The translations under genes were made by a program, and so were the position numbers. Below are positions 34,940 to 43,122 of a stretch of 64,000 bases of DNA, in pieces. Origin of the DNA: Cypionkella sp049896245 (lineage in GTDB: Bacteria; Pseudomonadota; Alphaproteobacteria; Rhodobacterales; Rhodobacteraceae); NCBI RefSeq assembly GCF_049896245.1, contig NZ_JAFCTX010000019.1, forward strand, positions 19,400-83,399, given 5' to 3'. Every line of letters starts with the position of its first letter. The stretch's first letter is position 1. The notes under the pieces are model-generated. The model saw nothing but the letters and a program-made list of their open reading frames with translations. It was not told where the DNA came from and searched no databases.

Positions 34940-35271
34940 AAGGTTGCTTCACGCTCCGCTGTTGCGCTGCTTGCCACCAAGGCCAGAAGCGATACGATCA
35001 TAGCGGCAAAAACAATATTCTGCATCAGAAACCACGCGGCCAAAGCTGTAAGAATTGACACGATGATTGCGGCCGAGCGTAAAAGTCCACGTGCTCTGAA
35101 GGGCCCGCTTAATACCATCAACACGCCAAGCGCCACCGTGACTGAAAGCGCACCAAACACAGCTAAAAACGCGCCAGCCGTTCCATCAACGCCGGTATCG
35201 GGCATAAAAGCGGCTGCACTGGCAAAACCAAGACCGACGAGCGCCGCAACAATCGAAATGGTAAGGATCAT
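34936..35271 (-). CDS. Four-TM protein, possible detached anchor of the PQQ dehydrogenase
   Basis: 111 aa from the ATG at 35271; four hydrophobic helices at about 3-22, 32-53, 60-80 and 83-103. Its stop overlaps the ATG of the PQQ dehydrogenase. In membrane glucose dehydrogenase a similar stretch is the N-terminal membrane domain that binds quinone, so this may be the split-off anchor. No sequence motif proves it. Confidence 0.65.
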   Translation of the reverse strand: MILTISIVAALVGLGFASAAAFMPDTGVDGTAGAFLAVFGALSVTVALGVLMVLSGPFRARGLLRSAAIIVSILTALAAWFLMQNIVFAAMIVSLLALVASSATAEREATL

Positions 35272-35385
35272 TCGGTGGCCTCCAGTTGCGGCTGAGTTAT
35301 CAACGTCCGAACACGACAAACGTTCCATTGGCTGAACTCTCCTAGCTTTTTAAAGGCAAGGCTGTCGAAGAACTGCCTAATCGAA

Positions 35386-35631
35386 CTAAAATTCAACAAA
35401 GATTCCGACGGCAGCTTCACCCTGACTGCTCACCGGCTGATCGCAGCCCGGAAACGTCCTTGCGTTGATGGCAATGCACGCCACCTGAAAACCTTCGCGG
35501 CCCGTCACGGCGCGTCTGGAGTTGCTAGCCCGCGTTTGCAGAGCTGTCTGGCCAGTTTGCGCGTACAAGGCCGTTGAATTATTCCACTTTGCCAATGCAC
35601 CTTCCATCCGAGGCGTGGTCCGTATGCGCAT
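35386..35631 (-). pseudogene. Possible orphan 3' gene fragment
   Basis: Frame ending at 35386 encodes RIRTTPRMEGALAKWNNSTA, then TRASNSRRAVTG and a C-terminal hydrophobic strand FVEF. It looks like the end of a real protein rather than random sequence, but no start or RBS fits and I do not recognise the family. It may be a remnant left by rearrangement. Confidence 0.25.
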
Positions 35632-35807
35632 CTGATGCGAAAGGTCGGTCAAATTCTGAAGGATCCCGACATTCTGGATGCAGCAGAATGTTACGCCCAA
35701 CCTTTTATACCAACGGCCGCAGACCAACGAGCAGAAGGGCTGTCTGGCTTTGGCCAAGCCATTCAGTCACGGCCAAGGCCAGACGGCTTGCCATTCAGAT
35801 CAAACCC

Positions 35808-36035
35808 TCAAGGCGCGGGCGGAACTTCTGGCGAGGTTTGAGGCGGGACAGGTGCTGCGGGGGTCGTTTCCGCGCCAGCAGGCTGGAGAAAATCCCGCTT
35901 TTTGCTATTTGCCGATTCACCCATAAGCCAGAAGAAAATCATCGCCACGCCAAAAATCGTCACAAGCGCCATACCAATCAATGGTCCCCTGTGCCGTCTT
36001 TTTTGCTTTTCGATGTTGGTTTGAGGAGCTGACAT
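35808..36035 (-). CDS. Small single-TM protein
   Basis: 75 aa: a charged N-terminus with KQKRRHRGP, one TM helix (LIGMALVTIFGVAMIFFWLM), and a Pro/Ala-rich periplasmic tail. GAAAGG lies upstream of the ATG at 36035. Small TM proteins like this are frequent in alphaproteobacterial stress islands. Function unknown. Confidence 0.6.
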   Translation of the reverse strand: MSAPQTNIEKQKRRHRGPLIGMALVTIFGVAMIFFWLMGESANSKKRDFLQPAGAETTPAAPVPPQTSPEVPPAP

Positions 36036-36196
36036 GTTCTGCCTTTCTTTCGGCCTTGCCGATAAACGGGTCACTCTAGCTAATGCAAGTTAAGGAGAAA
36101 AGTTCCCTCGCCCTGCTTTGCTTGGAACAACTTCCTCTGCAAAGCGTTGTGATTATGCGTGCCACATGGCACCGCCCTTTTAGAAAGGAATGGACC

Positions 36197-36382
36197 ATGC
36201 CCGCCAAATCCAAAGCGCAGCAAATGGCAGCCGGTGCCGCGCTGTCAGCTAAACGGGGCGAGACCAAGATATCTGCGTTGAAAGGTGCCTCGAAGGAAAT
36301 GGCCAAAACCATGACGGAACAGGAGCTTGATGACTTGGCATCCACCAGTCACAAGGGCTTGCCTGCTCGTAAACAGGACTGA
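36197..36382 (+). CDS. DUF3008 family small protein
   Basis: 61 aa, MPAKSKAQQMAAGAALSAKR ... MTEQELDDLASTSHKGLP, matching DUF3008, a small Lys/Ala-rich stress-associated family. GAAAGGAA precedes the ATG at 36197. Probably cytoplasmic and induced under stress; molecular role unknown. Confidence 0.88.
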   Translation: MPAKSKAQQMAAGAALSAKRGETKISALKGASKEMAKTMTEQELDDLASTSHKGLPARKQD

Positions 36383-36726
36383 GCGCTCTGTCGGCAGATG
36401 GCTTCGTCTGTCATATTGACATCCCTTGGCTACAGGACGGGCGGGGTCGACGGAGTTTCGCCGCGGGGGACGATGAGCTGACGCTGGCGGACGACAGGTT
36501 AGCCTGATGTCTGCTAAAGCCCACCAGCGCGAGCGAGGCTTCACCAATGGCAGCGAAGGCGGAAAGCAGGCCGACGCAGGCTTGATACCTCGTCAGCCGA
36601 TTATCGTGAAAGCCGCCGGTTGCATTTGCGGCATCTTGCCTGTGCAAACGCAGGCAACCGGAATGTCAGTCAATCCCCACATTTCGCGACGAGCAAATGG
36701 ATACCGGCTATCGGCTATCGGCTGTA
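36383..36726. other. Intergenic
   Basis: No convincing gene. An open frame 36507-36791 has no RBS and overlaps the CheB gene. Tandem short words CTATCGG appear near 36710-36725. Confidence 0.4.
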
Positions 36727-37308
36727 TCAACCGTCCGCCCGATCCGCGATTAGCCGAATCTGCTTCGCGATTTCTTCTGGCGAGAGGATGAAGTCGATGC
36801 AGCCACTTTCTATTGCGCTCTGCGGCATATCAGGCTGAACGGCTGTATCGAGCTTCTGGGCGATCGTGATTCCCCCAACATCTTTGATGCCACATAGCGC
36901 GGCTGCCCCATCACCATCGTATCCCGAAACGATGACCGCAACCAGTTGGCCGGTCCAGTTCTCCGTTAGCGAGCGCAGGAAGACGGTGATGACATCGGGC
37001 CATCCCCTTGGCTTCGAGATCGGTCTTAGGCGAAACTCCCCGTTCAGGACGTGGAGGTCACGTTTTTCCGGAATAATGAACACGCAATTCGGGCGAACGT
37101 CCAATCGGTCTGATATCAGCTCTACCGGCATTGGCGTGTAACGCGGCAGAATCTCGTGCAACATCGTAGACACGGTTCGTAGGTGATTTACGATTACGAT
37201 TGCGACGCCCATATCGGCTGGCAGGTTTTTCAAAAGCCGCGTGTAGGCGTCAAGTCCGCCAGCAGACCCGCCGACACAAACGATCGGGAAATTCTTTGCA
37301 AAAGACAC
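36727..37308 (-). CDS. Stand-alone CheB-type methylesterase
   Basis: 193 aa, a CheB catalytic domain without receiver. CVGGSAGGLDAY (Ser), VNHLRTVS (His) and VSGYDGDGAAALCGIKDVGG (Asp) form the triad. The second motif has HLR instead of the HIP/HLS usual in CheB. It is similar to the CheB half of the kinase fusion at 23.7 kb and may act on the same targets or regulate the stress pathway. No chemoreceptors are nearby. Confidence 0.85.
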   Translation of the reverse strand: MSFAKNFPIVCVGGSAGGLDAYTRLLKNLPADMGVAIVIVNHLRTVSTMLHEILPRYTPMPVELISDRLDVRPNCVFIIPEKRDLHVLNGEFRLRPISKPRGWPDVITVFLRSLTENWTGQLVAVIVSGYDGDGAAALCGIKDVGGITIAQKLDTAVQPDMPQSAIESGCIDFILSPEEIAKQIRLIADRADG

Positions 37309-37796
37309 CCTTCGTACCTTTCTTCAAACAGGAGCAAACTGGGAGACACTATAGTGCCCCGCTTGGCTAACGTTGTCCGTTCTGCAACGCTGAGGCAAGC
37401 CTGAATGGCAGGTCTGGCGAGCCACACTGCGGCATGGAGGTGGTCTCGACGGGCTGTTTGGGCCGAAAGCACAGAGGACACAGTAAACCGGCACTGGCTG
37501 CAGCATCCCGTCGGTGTCCAGTTTCAAGGCACTGCGCCACAGCGGCGTCTTGAAGACGTTGTGCACATGCTTGAGGTCGGTGCCGCTTGCGTTGATCGGA
37601 TCGGTTACGTCGTTGTGGATCGCAGGGCAAGCGTCACATATGCGCTGGAAACGGCTGCCGCAGACAGGCCGATGTCCGCTGAGATACGGCCAGGATACTG
37701 ATCTACACTTGGCCTCCCAACGCTGAGTTGGGGCACACTAATTTCTAAAGCTATCCAGCGGACTTCACGCAGCACCGAAAACGAAAAGAGAACCCC
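37309..37796. other. Intergenic with possible decayed coding trace
   Basis: 488 bp. Several overlapping open frames exist on both strands, none with RBS or recognisable product. A minus-strand stretch around 37490-37600 (NASGTDLKHVHNVFK, then WRSALKLDTDG) could be a gene remnant. The promoter of the copper ATPase must lie at the right end. Confidence 0.35.
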
Positions 37797-40169
37797 ATGT
37801 CAAAAACTGTTGACCACGCGGATCATCACCCGGCAGACCCAGAGATGTCGGCGGTTCCTGCAGCGTCCGCCACTAGGACGGGGCCAACCGCCAACGACCC
37901 GGTCTGTGGCATGACCGTGACGGTGAGCCCCGACACGCGGACCGAGAGCTTTGGCGGCACCGACTTCCATTTCTGTTCCGGCAAGTGCCAGACGAAATTC
38001 AAGGCCGATCCCTGGTTCTATGCCTCGGGTCGCGCGGCCGGGCGAAAGAAGGCGGCTCCGGCCAACGTTCAATACACTTGCCCGATGCACCCCGAGATCG
38101 TCCGCGATGCGCCGGGTGCCTGTCCGATCTGTGGCATGGCACTGGAGCCGATGCTGCCGTCGGATGAACCAAGCGAGGAACTGACCGACTTCACCCGCCG
38201 GATGTGGATTTCGGCGGCGGCCGCGGTGCCGCTGATCGTTTTGACGATGGGCGAACTGGTGGCATTGCCGGTGCGTGACTGGATCGGGCATCAGACGGCC
38301 AGCTATCTGGAGTTTGCGCTGGCCACTCCAGTCATCCTCTGGGCAGCCCTGCCATTCTTCAAACGCGGTTGGGATTCCCTGGTGAACCGGTCCCCAAACA
38401 TGTGGACGCTGATCAGCCTTGGGGTCGCGGCGGCCTATCTCTATTCGATTGTCGCCACTTTCCTGCCCGGGGTCTTTCCAGAGCAGTACCGGATGGGTCA
38501 CGGCGTCGGCACCTACTTCGAGGCGGCCGTGGTGATCGTGGCTCTGGTCTTTGTCGGCCAGGTGCTGGAACTGCGCGAACGCGAACGCACAGGTGATGCG
38601 ATCCGCGCGCTGCTGGACCTTGCGCCCAAGACCGCGCGGCGGATCCTTTCCGACGGATCAGAATACGACGCGCCGCTGGAAAACATCATGCAAGGCGACC
38701 GCCTGCGGGTGCGGCCAGGCGATGCGATACCTGTCGACGGGATGGTGATCGAAGGCCGGTCCAGCCTGGATGAAAGCATGCTGACCGGTGAGTCAATGCC
38801 TGTCGAAAAGGGCCCGGGCGATCCGGTGACCGGCGCCACGATCAACAAGAACGGCAGCCTCGTGATTGAGGCGGGCAAGGTCGGCGCCGATACGGTTCTG
38901 GCGCAGATTGTGGCGATGGTCTCGAACGCACGCCGGTCCCGTGCGCCTATTCAGGGGTTGGCCGACCGGGTCTCGTCGGTCTTCGTGCCGACCGTTGTCG
39001 GCATTGCCATCCTCTCTTTCGCAGCTTGGCTGGTGTTCGGTCCGGAACCGGCACTGGTCTTTGCCATCGCCTCGGCGGTGTCGGTGCTGATCATCGCCTG
39101 CCCGTGCGCACTTGGGCTGGCCACGCCGATCTCTATCACTACGGCCGCGGGGCGGGGCGCGCAGGCGGGCGTTCTGATCAAGGACGCTGAAGCATTGGAG
39201 CGAATGGCCGGGGTCGACACACTGATCGTCGACAAGACCGGCACGCTGACGATGGGCAAACCAAAGCTGACCGACACTGTCGTGCTGGGTAACTTGCAGG
39301 AGGCGGATCTGCTTTCCCTTGCAGCGGCCCTTGAGCGTGGCTCGGAACACCCGCTCGCCGAAGCAATCGTTGCAGGGGCCGAGGCGATTGGCGCGGCACG
39401 CAAGGACGTCGCAGACTTTGAGGTGGTCACTGGCAAAGGTGTGCGTGGCAAGGTCGACGGTCGTACTGTCGCGCTCGGAAATGCCGCGATGATGCAGGAC
39501 ATGGGTCTGGATACAGCGCTGGCCGAGGCGCAGGCCGATGCCCTGCGCGCGCTGGGCAAGACGGCAATGTTCATCGCAGTGGACGGCGCACTTTCGGGCA
39601 TTGTGGCGGTCGCCGACCCGATTAAGGACAGCACGGCGCAGGCAATCAAAGAGCTCCATGCGCAGGGTTTGCGTGTCATCATGGCGACGGGCGACAACGA
39701 ACGTACAGCACAGGCCGTGGCGAACAAACTCGGCATCGACGAGGTCCGCGCCGGGGTACTGCCCGAGGCCAAGAAAGATCTGATCGACCAGTTGCGCCGT
39801 GAAGGTCACAAGATCGCCATGGCGGGGGACGGAGTGAATGACGCCCCGGCCCTTGCCGCAGCGGATGTCGGCATCGCGATGGGCACCGGTGCCGACGTGG
39901 CGATGGAAAGTGCGAGCATAACCCTGTTGGGCGGTGACCTTATGGGCATCGTTCGGGCCCGCAAGCTGGCACGAGCAACGCTGCGCAACATCAAGCAGAA
40001 CCTGTTCTTCGCCTTTGCCTACAATGCACTGGGCGTGCCGATCGCGGCGGGTGTGCTTTATCCGGTCACCGGCCTGTTGCTGTCGCCGATGATCGCGGCC
40101 GCTGCGATGAGTCTGTCGTCAGTCTCGGTGATCACGAATGTCCTCCGGCTTCGGCGAGTGGAGCTCTGA
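37797..40169 (+). CDS. Copper-exporting P-type ATPase with YHS and HMBD domains
   Basis: 790 aa. His-rich N-terminus (VDHADHHP); YHS domain at about 34-80 (NDPVCGMTV ... FCSGKCQTKFKADP); heavy-metal-binding domain at about 92-118 (YTCPMHPEIVRDAPGACPIC); then the P1B ATPase core with TGES (about 331), the transport motif CPC in IIACPCALGLATP (about 434), phosphorylation site DKTGT (about 478), HP in SEHPLAEA, and GDGVND (about 677). The last two membrane helices carry the YN...MSLSS pattern of Cu+-ATPases (YNALGVP; MAAAAMSLSSVSV-like). It pumps Cu+ (or Ag+) from cytoplasm to periplasm. A DUF305 periplasmic protein follows. Confidence 0.93.
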   Translation: MSKTVDHADHHPADPEMSAVPAASATRTGPTANDPVCGMTVTVSPDTRTESFGGTDFHFCSGKCQTKFKADPWFYASGRAAGRKKAAPANVQYTCPMHPEIVRDAPGACPICGMALEPMLPSDEPSEELTDFTRRMWISAAAAVPLIVLTMGELVALPVRDWIGHQTASYLEFALATPVILWAALPFFKRGWDSLVNRSPNMWTLISLGVAAAYLYSIVATFLPGVFPEQYRMGHGVGTYFEAAVVIVALVFVGQVLELRERERTGDAIRALLDLAPKTARRILSDGSEYDAPLENIMQGDRLRVRPGDAIPVDGMVIEGRSSLDESMLTGESMPVEKGPGDPVTGATINKNGSLVIEAGKVGADTVLAQIVAMVSNARRSRAPIQGLADRVSSVFVPTVVGIAILSFAAWLVFGPEPALVFAIASAVSVLIIACPCALGLATPISITTAAGRGAQAGVLIKDAEALERMAGVDTLIVDKTGTLTMGKPKLTDTVVLGNLQEADLLSLAAALERGSEHPLAEAIVAGAEAIGAARKDVADFEVVTGKGVRGKVDGRTVALGNAAMMQDMGLDTALAEAQADALRALGKTAMFIAVDGALSGIVAVADPIKDSTAQAIKELHAQGLRVIMATGDNERTAQAVANKLGIDEVRAGVLPEAKKDLIDQLRREGHKIAMAGDGVNDAPALAAADVGIAMGTGADVAMESASITLLGGDLMGIVRARKLARATLRNIKQNLFFAFAYNALGVPIAAGVLYPVTGLLLSPMIAAAAMSLSSVSVITNVLRLRRVEL

Positions 40170-40268
40170 TACTGTCGAAGCGCCCACTATATAAGGAGGA
40201 ACCCACTGCGCGCGGCTACGTTAACATATGATATCTCAACACAAATCCACATCTCAGGAGAACTCACG

Positions 40269-40763
40269 ATGACCATCGCAAAGACAATCTTCGCGGCGGC
40301 GCTCGGCGCTACCTCACTCTCAATGCCAGTGTTTGCCCAGGATGCCGCATTCAAGTTGCCGGAGCAGTGCATCGCTGCGGCGGCCGCTGGCGGCATGGAT
40401 CATTCGGCCATGGGTCACGGCAACGCCCAAGCCAAGCCGGGTGACGGCATGAACACCGGCATGATGGAAATGATGGGCATGGGAGGGGTCGATCTTGAGT
40501 CGATGCCTGCACATGTCAAAGAGAACATGGGCAAAATGATGGTGACGATGCCCGCGATGCACGAAGGCATGATGATCGAAAACCCCGACGTGGCCTTCGC
40601 CTGCGGAATGATTGCGCACCATCAGGGCGCCATCGACATGGCTCAGGTGCTGCTGGCACATGGCGAGAACCCGGAGATGCGCAAGCTGGCCGATGAAATC
40701 ATCGCGGCACAAGTTGGCGAGATCGCGCTGATGACGTCGTGGCTGGCCGAAAACGCGAAGTGA
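40269..40763 (+). CDS. DUF305 periplasmic copper-associated protein
   Basis: 164 aa with a signal peptide (AALGATSLSMPVFAQ). It has a Met/His-rich middle (GGMDHSAMGHG, GMMEMMGMGG) and the DUF305 core FACGMIAHHQGAIDMAQVLL. DUF305 proteins such as CopM bind copper in the periplasm. With the upstream ATPase it forms a copper-tolerance pair. AGGAG is 7 nt upstream of the ATG; a strong terminator follows. Confidence 0.9.
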   Translation: MTIAKTIFAAALGATSLSMPVFAQDAAFKLPEQCIAAAAAGGMDHSAMGHGNAQAKPGDGMNTGMMEMMGMGGVDLESMPAHVKENMGKMMVTMPAMHEGMMIENPDVAFACGMIAHHQGAIDMAQVLLAHGENPEMRKLADEIIAAQVGEIALMTSWLAENAK

Positions 40764-40768
40764 GATTT

Positions 40769-40805
40769 ACACGGCCGCGCGGTGCAAACCGCGCGGCCGT
40801 GTTTT
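40769..40805 (+). terminator. Strong intrinsic terminator
   Basis: 15-bp perfect stem (ACACGGCCGCGCGGT with its complement), GCAA tetraloop, then TTTT. It ends the copper operon. Confidence 0.93.
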
Positions 40806-40864
40806 GGGTGGGCTGCAAGGCTAAATCAAAAAATCCCGCACTTTTCAGGGGGGACTCGTCAAAC

Positions 40865-40884
40865 GTTGACCAGGTGTTGACAAG
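40865..40884 (+). repeat. Candidate integrase arm-type site, right end of island
   Basis: TTGACCAGGTGTTGAC, one base different from the 3064-3083 site and in the same orientation, 64 bp inside the right tRNA repeat. See that entry for the pairing argument. Confidence 0.4.
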
Positions 40885-40897
40885 AATTTGGAACGAC

Positions 40898-40924
40898 AAA
40901 AACCGAGTGAAACGCTCGGCTTTT
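40898..40924 (-). terminator. Terminator following the right tRNA fragment
   Basis: CCGAG/CTCGG hairpin flanked by AAAAA and TTTT, so it works on either strand. On the minus strand it lies just beyond the 3' end of the tRNA fragment at 40948. This mirrors the terminator at 2826 and suggests the island supplied its own terminator to the reconstituted tRNA. Confidence 0.65.
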
Positions 40925-40947
40925 AAGTCTTTGATCTTACGTGTAAA

Positions 40948-40996
40948 TTTGGTTGCGGGGACAGGATTTGAACCTGTGACCTTCAGGTTATGAGCC
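40948..40996 (-). repeat. Middle att-like repeat: second 3' half of tRNA-fMet
   Basis: Identical over 49 bp to 2874-2922. Again only the 3' half of the initiator tRNA (anticodon CAU to ACCA) is present; the sequence beginning TATGGACC to the right does not continue the tRNA. It therefore looks like the left attachment site of a second element lying to its right, whose integrase is at 43.1 kb. The complete tRNA is expected at the far end of that element, outside the window. Confidence 0.88.
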
Positions 40997-41146
40997 TATG
41001 GACCCCAGTTCTAGGTAATCGTTTAAATTCAGCCACTTAGGCGCCAAGTCTTTGAAATCGAAATTCCTTCTAGTCGCCGCTCGGTTGCACTGGATGGATT
41101 TCGAAGGATTGTGACGGGTTGGAAAGGGGCAAAACTGCATACGCGG

Positions 41147-41166
41147 GTTGAGGTGGCGTTGAGGTG
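41147..41166 (+). repeat. Candidate arm-type site of the right element
   Basis: GTTGAGGTG occurs twice with an 11-bp period, 151 bp from the tRNA repeat. Both the geometry (TTGA words at 11 bp) and the distance resemble the 3064 site of the left island. Its function as integrase arm is inferred. Confidence 0.35.
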
Positions 41167-41289
41167 AAATCGCTTGATGGACAGTCAGGCACTAAACGAA
41201 AGCACTCCAAAGAATAATTGGATGAATAATTCGGGATTGCTTTTGTAAAAATCGTCATGTACGATCTCCAAGATCAAGAGGGGCGAAAC

Positions 41290-41886
41290 ATGCCGATTCC
41301 GAACCAAGATGCAGTGAAGCCCGTGCTCGACACCGTGCGAGACCAGATCCTTGGTGCCGTGCGTGGCGCTTGGGAGGACTGGCAGGGCAGCGAACAATCA
41401 GTCACTTGGCGGGTGAAGCGTAGCAGAGCGAACTTCGTTTGGGAGCAAATCATCGACCGGGCGCATCGCGCTTTCGCAGAAATGCGTCATGTTGTCATTA
41501 TAGACGGCGGGGAATCTTTCAGGTTCCTCGTTCAGGACGAGGTCCTGTTTCGGTTCAAAAAGGCCGACGAAACTGGCCGCACTTCGAATGTTTCTACCCA
41601 GTTGGCGTTGGCCTTCCATGACCATGATCAAGGTCTGTTTGGGCTGCCGGAGGTCCAACGTGTCGAAGTTGTATACAAACTTAACCGGTTGGAGACGTCC
41701 GTCTCAGATATTTGCGTCGTAGCGCGTGACGGCGACAAAGTCGTCTGGGAATATAGCCTGTTGGACGCGGCAGAAGTAATTGTTCCGCTGCCGTTCCCGG
41801 CACCGGCTATCGACCCCGAGAAGCCGGCTGTTCGTCTGGTCAAGGCGCGGGAAGCGCCTGCCCCAAAACGCAAACAGCAAGACTGA
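41290..41886 (+). CDS. Uncharacterised 198-aa partner of an XRE/ImmA regulator
   Basis: Start chosen at ATG 41290. Mixed alpha/beta, soluble: helical N-terminus (LDTVRDQILGAVRGAWEDWQ), central VVIIDGGESFRFLVQDEVLFRF, and a C-terminal Pro/Lys-rich tail ending KRKQQD. Family not recognised. It is 2 bp upstream of an XRE/ImmA-IrrE gene. Pairs of an unknown protein with an HTH-Zn-peptidase protein are known as toxin-antitoxin and defence modules, for example RosmerTA; whether this is one is inference from architecture only. Confidence 0.65.
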   Translation: MPIPNQDAVKPVLDTVRDQILGAVRGAWEDWQGSEQSVTWRVKRSRANFVWEQIIDRAHRAFAEMRHVVIIDGGESFRFLVQDEVLFRFKKADETGRTSNVSTQLALAFHDHDQGLFGLPEVQRVEVVYKLNRLETSVSDICVVARDGDKVVWEYSLLDAAEVIVPLPFPAPAIDPEKPAVRLVKAREAPAPKRKQQD

Positions 41887-41888
41887 TT

Positions 41889-42959
41889 ATGGCAAACCTA
41901 TTTAATCCGGACCTGCTGCGCATCGCGCGGCAGGCACGTGGGTGGAGTCAGGCAGAACTGTCCAAGAACTCCGGCATCTCGCAAGCCAATCTGTCGAAAT
42001 TGGAAAATGGCCTCGTCAGCCCGACGGATGATGTTTTGGAGAGCGTTTCTCGGTCGTTGCAGTTCCCACAAACTTTCTTCTTCCAAACTGACCGAGTGAT
42101 CGGATTGCCGGTCAGCGTTCAGTACCGGAAGCGCGCAAGTGTTGGTCAGCGATCTATTGAACGCCTAGAGGCTGAGTTAAACGTTCGAATTCTGCATGTG
42201 AGGCGTTTGCTGTCGGCAGCCCAGTTCGATGCGGAGTTGGTGCTTCCGCGCCTTGATGTAGATGAGTTTGGCGGAGACCCAGAACGTATAGCGGACTTGG
42301 TTCGACGCACTTGGCTTGTGCCGTCAGGTCCGATCAAAAACCTGATCGGATGGGTTGAACGGGCGGGTTGCATAGTGATTCACTGCGATTTTGCTGCTCT
42401 GGCAGTCGACGGCGTTACTGTCCAAATTTCGGACATGCCTCCGTGCATATTTCTGAACAAAAACCAACCCGCCGATCGACAGCGTTTCAGCCTAGCGCAC
42501 GAGCTGGGCCATGTTGTCATGCATCGGGTGCCGTCGCCTGAAATGGAAGATGAGGCAAATGCATTTGCAGCGGCAATGCTGATGCCCGCGCGCGACATTC
42601 GGCAATACCTGAGCGGACGGCGCCTCACAATCCAACACTTGGCAGCCCTGAAACCTGTCTGGCGTGCTTCGATGGGATCGCTCTTGTATCGTGCTAAAAC
42701 GATTGGAGAGCTCAGCGAGAACCAAAGCCAGTATCTTTGGCGCCAAATGAGCGCGATGGGCTACAAGCGGTCAGAACCGCCAGAGCTCGATTTCAAGGCG
42801 GAAGAGCCAAGTGTGCTGCCAGAGATTATCCGGATTCATCTTGAGGATCTGGGTTACGGGCTGTCTGACTTGTCAGAGATACTGCACTCCACTGTCGACG
42901 ATGTTCGAGCGATGCACCCTTTGCCTGGACCCACGACGCATCTCCGAATTGTGAAGTGA
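41889..42959 (+). CDS. XRE-family regulator with ImmA/IrrE metallopeptidase domain
   Basis: 356 aa. N-terminal HTH_3 (LRIARQARGWSQAELSKNSG, then ISQANLSKLENG) at residues 5-60; COG2856 Zn-peptidase domain with LAHELGHVVMH (HExxH-type HELGH) at about 200 and the downstream Glu in EDEANAFAAAMLMP. The C-terminal ~90 residues form a helical domain. Such proteins cleave partner repressors or antitoxins, or serve as antitoxins. Together with the 198-aa protein it sits between the att repeat and the integrase, a common place for maintenance or defence modules. Confidence 0.9.
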   Translation: MANLFNPDLLRIARQARGWSQAELSKNSGISQANLSKLENGLVSPTDDVLESVSRSLQFPQTFFFQTDRVIGLPVSVQYRKRASVGQRSIERLEAELNVRILHVRRLLSAAQFDAELVLPRLDVDEFGGDPERIADLVRRTWLVPSGPIKNLIGWVERAGCIVIHCDFAALAVDGVTVQISDMPPCIFLNKNQPADRQRFSLAHELGHVVMHRVPSPEMEDEANAFAAAMLMPARDIRQYLSGRRLTIQHLAALKPVWRASMGSLLYRAKTIGELSENQSQYLWRQMSAMGYKRSEPPELDFKAEEPSVLPEIIRIHLEDLGYGLSDLSEILHSTVDDVRAMHPLPGPTTHLRIVK

Positions 42960-43122
42960 TCAGGCACGCGCAAGGGCAAGTTAGGCCATCGCCAAACCTA
43001 CCGGAACGCGCCTCCCCGCTTCAATTCCGGTCTCCGCCTGCATTCCGGTCCCTTCGGCATGCTTAGCTTGATCCGGGCGCGAATCCACGCCTCATGTCGG
43101 GACGAGCGAAGGAGTGCGATCC

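Noticed and set aside
36507..36791. 94-codon plus-strand frame
   Set aside because: Overlaps the 3' end of the CheB-type gene on the other strand; no RBS or domain.
37309..37796. Several 60-98 codon frames
   Set aside because: They overlap one another on both strands and none has RBS or family; reported only as a possible decayed trace.
40739..40993. Open frame ending GTGFEPVTFRL on the plus strand
   Set aside because: This ending is the well-known artefact of translating the antisense of a tRNA 3' half; the frame is not a gene.
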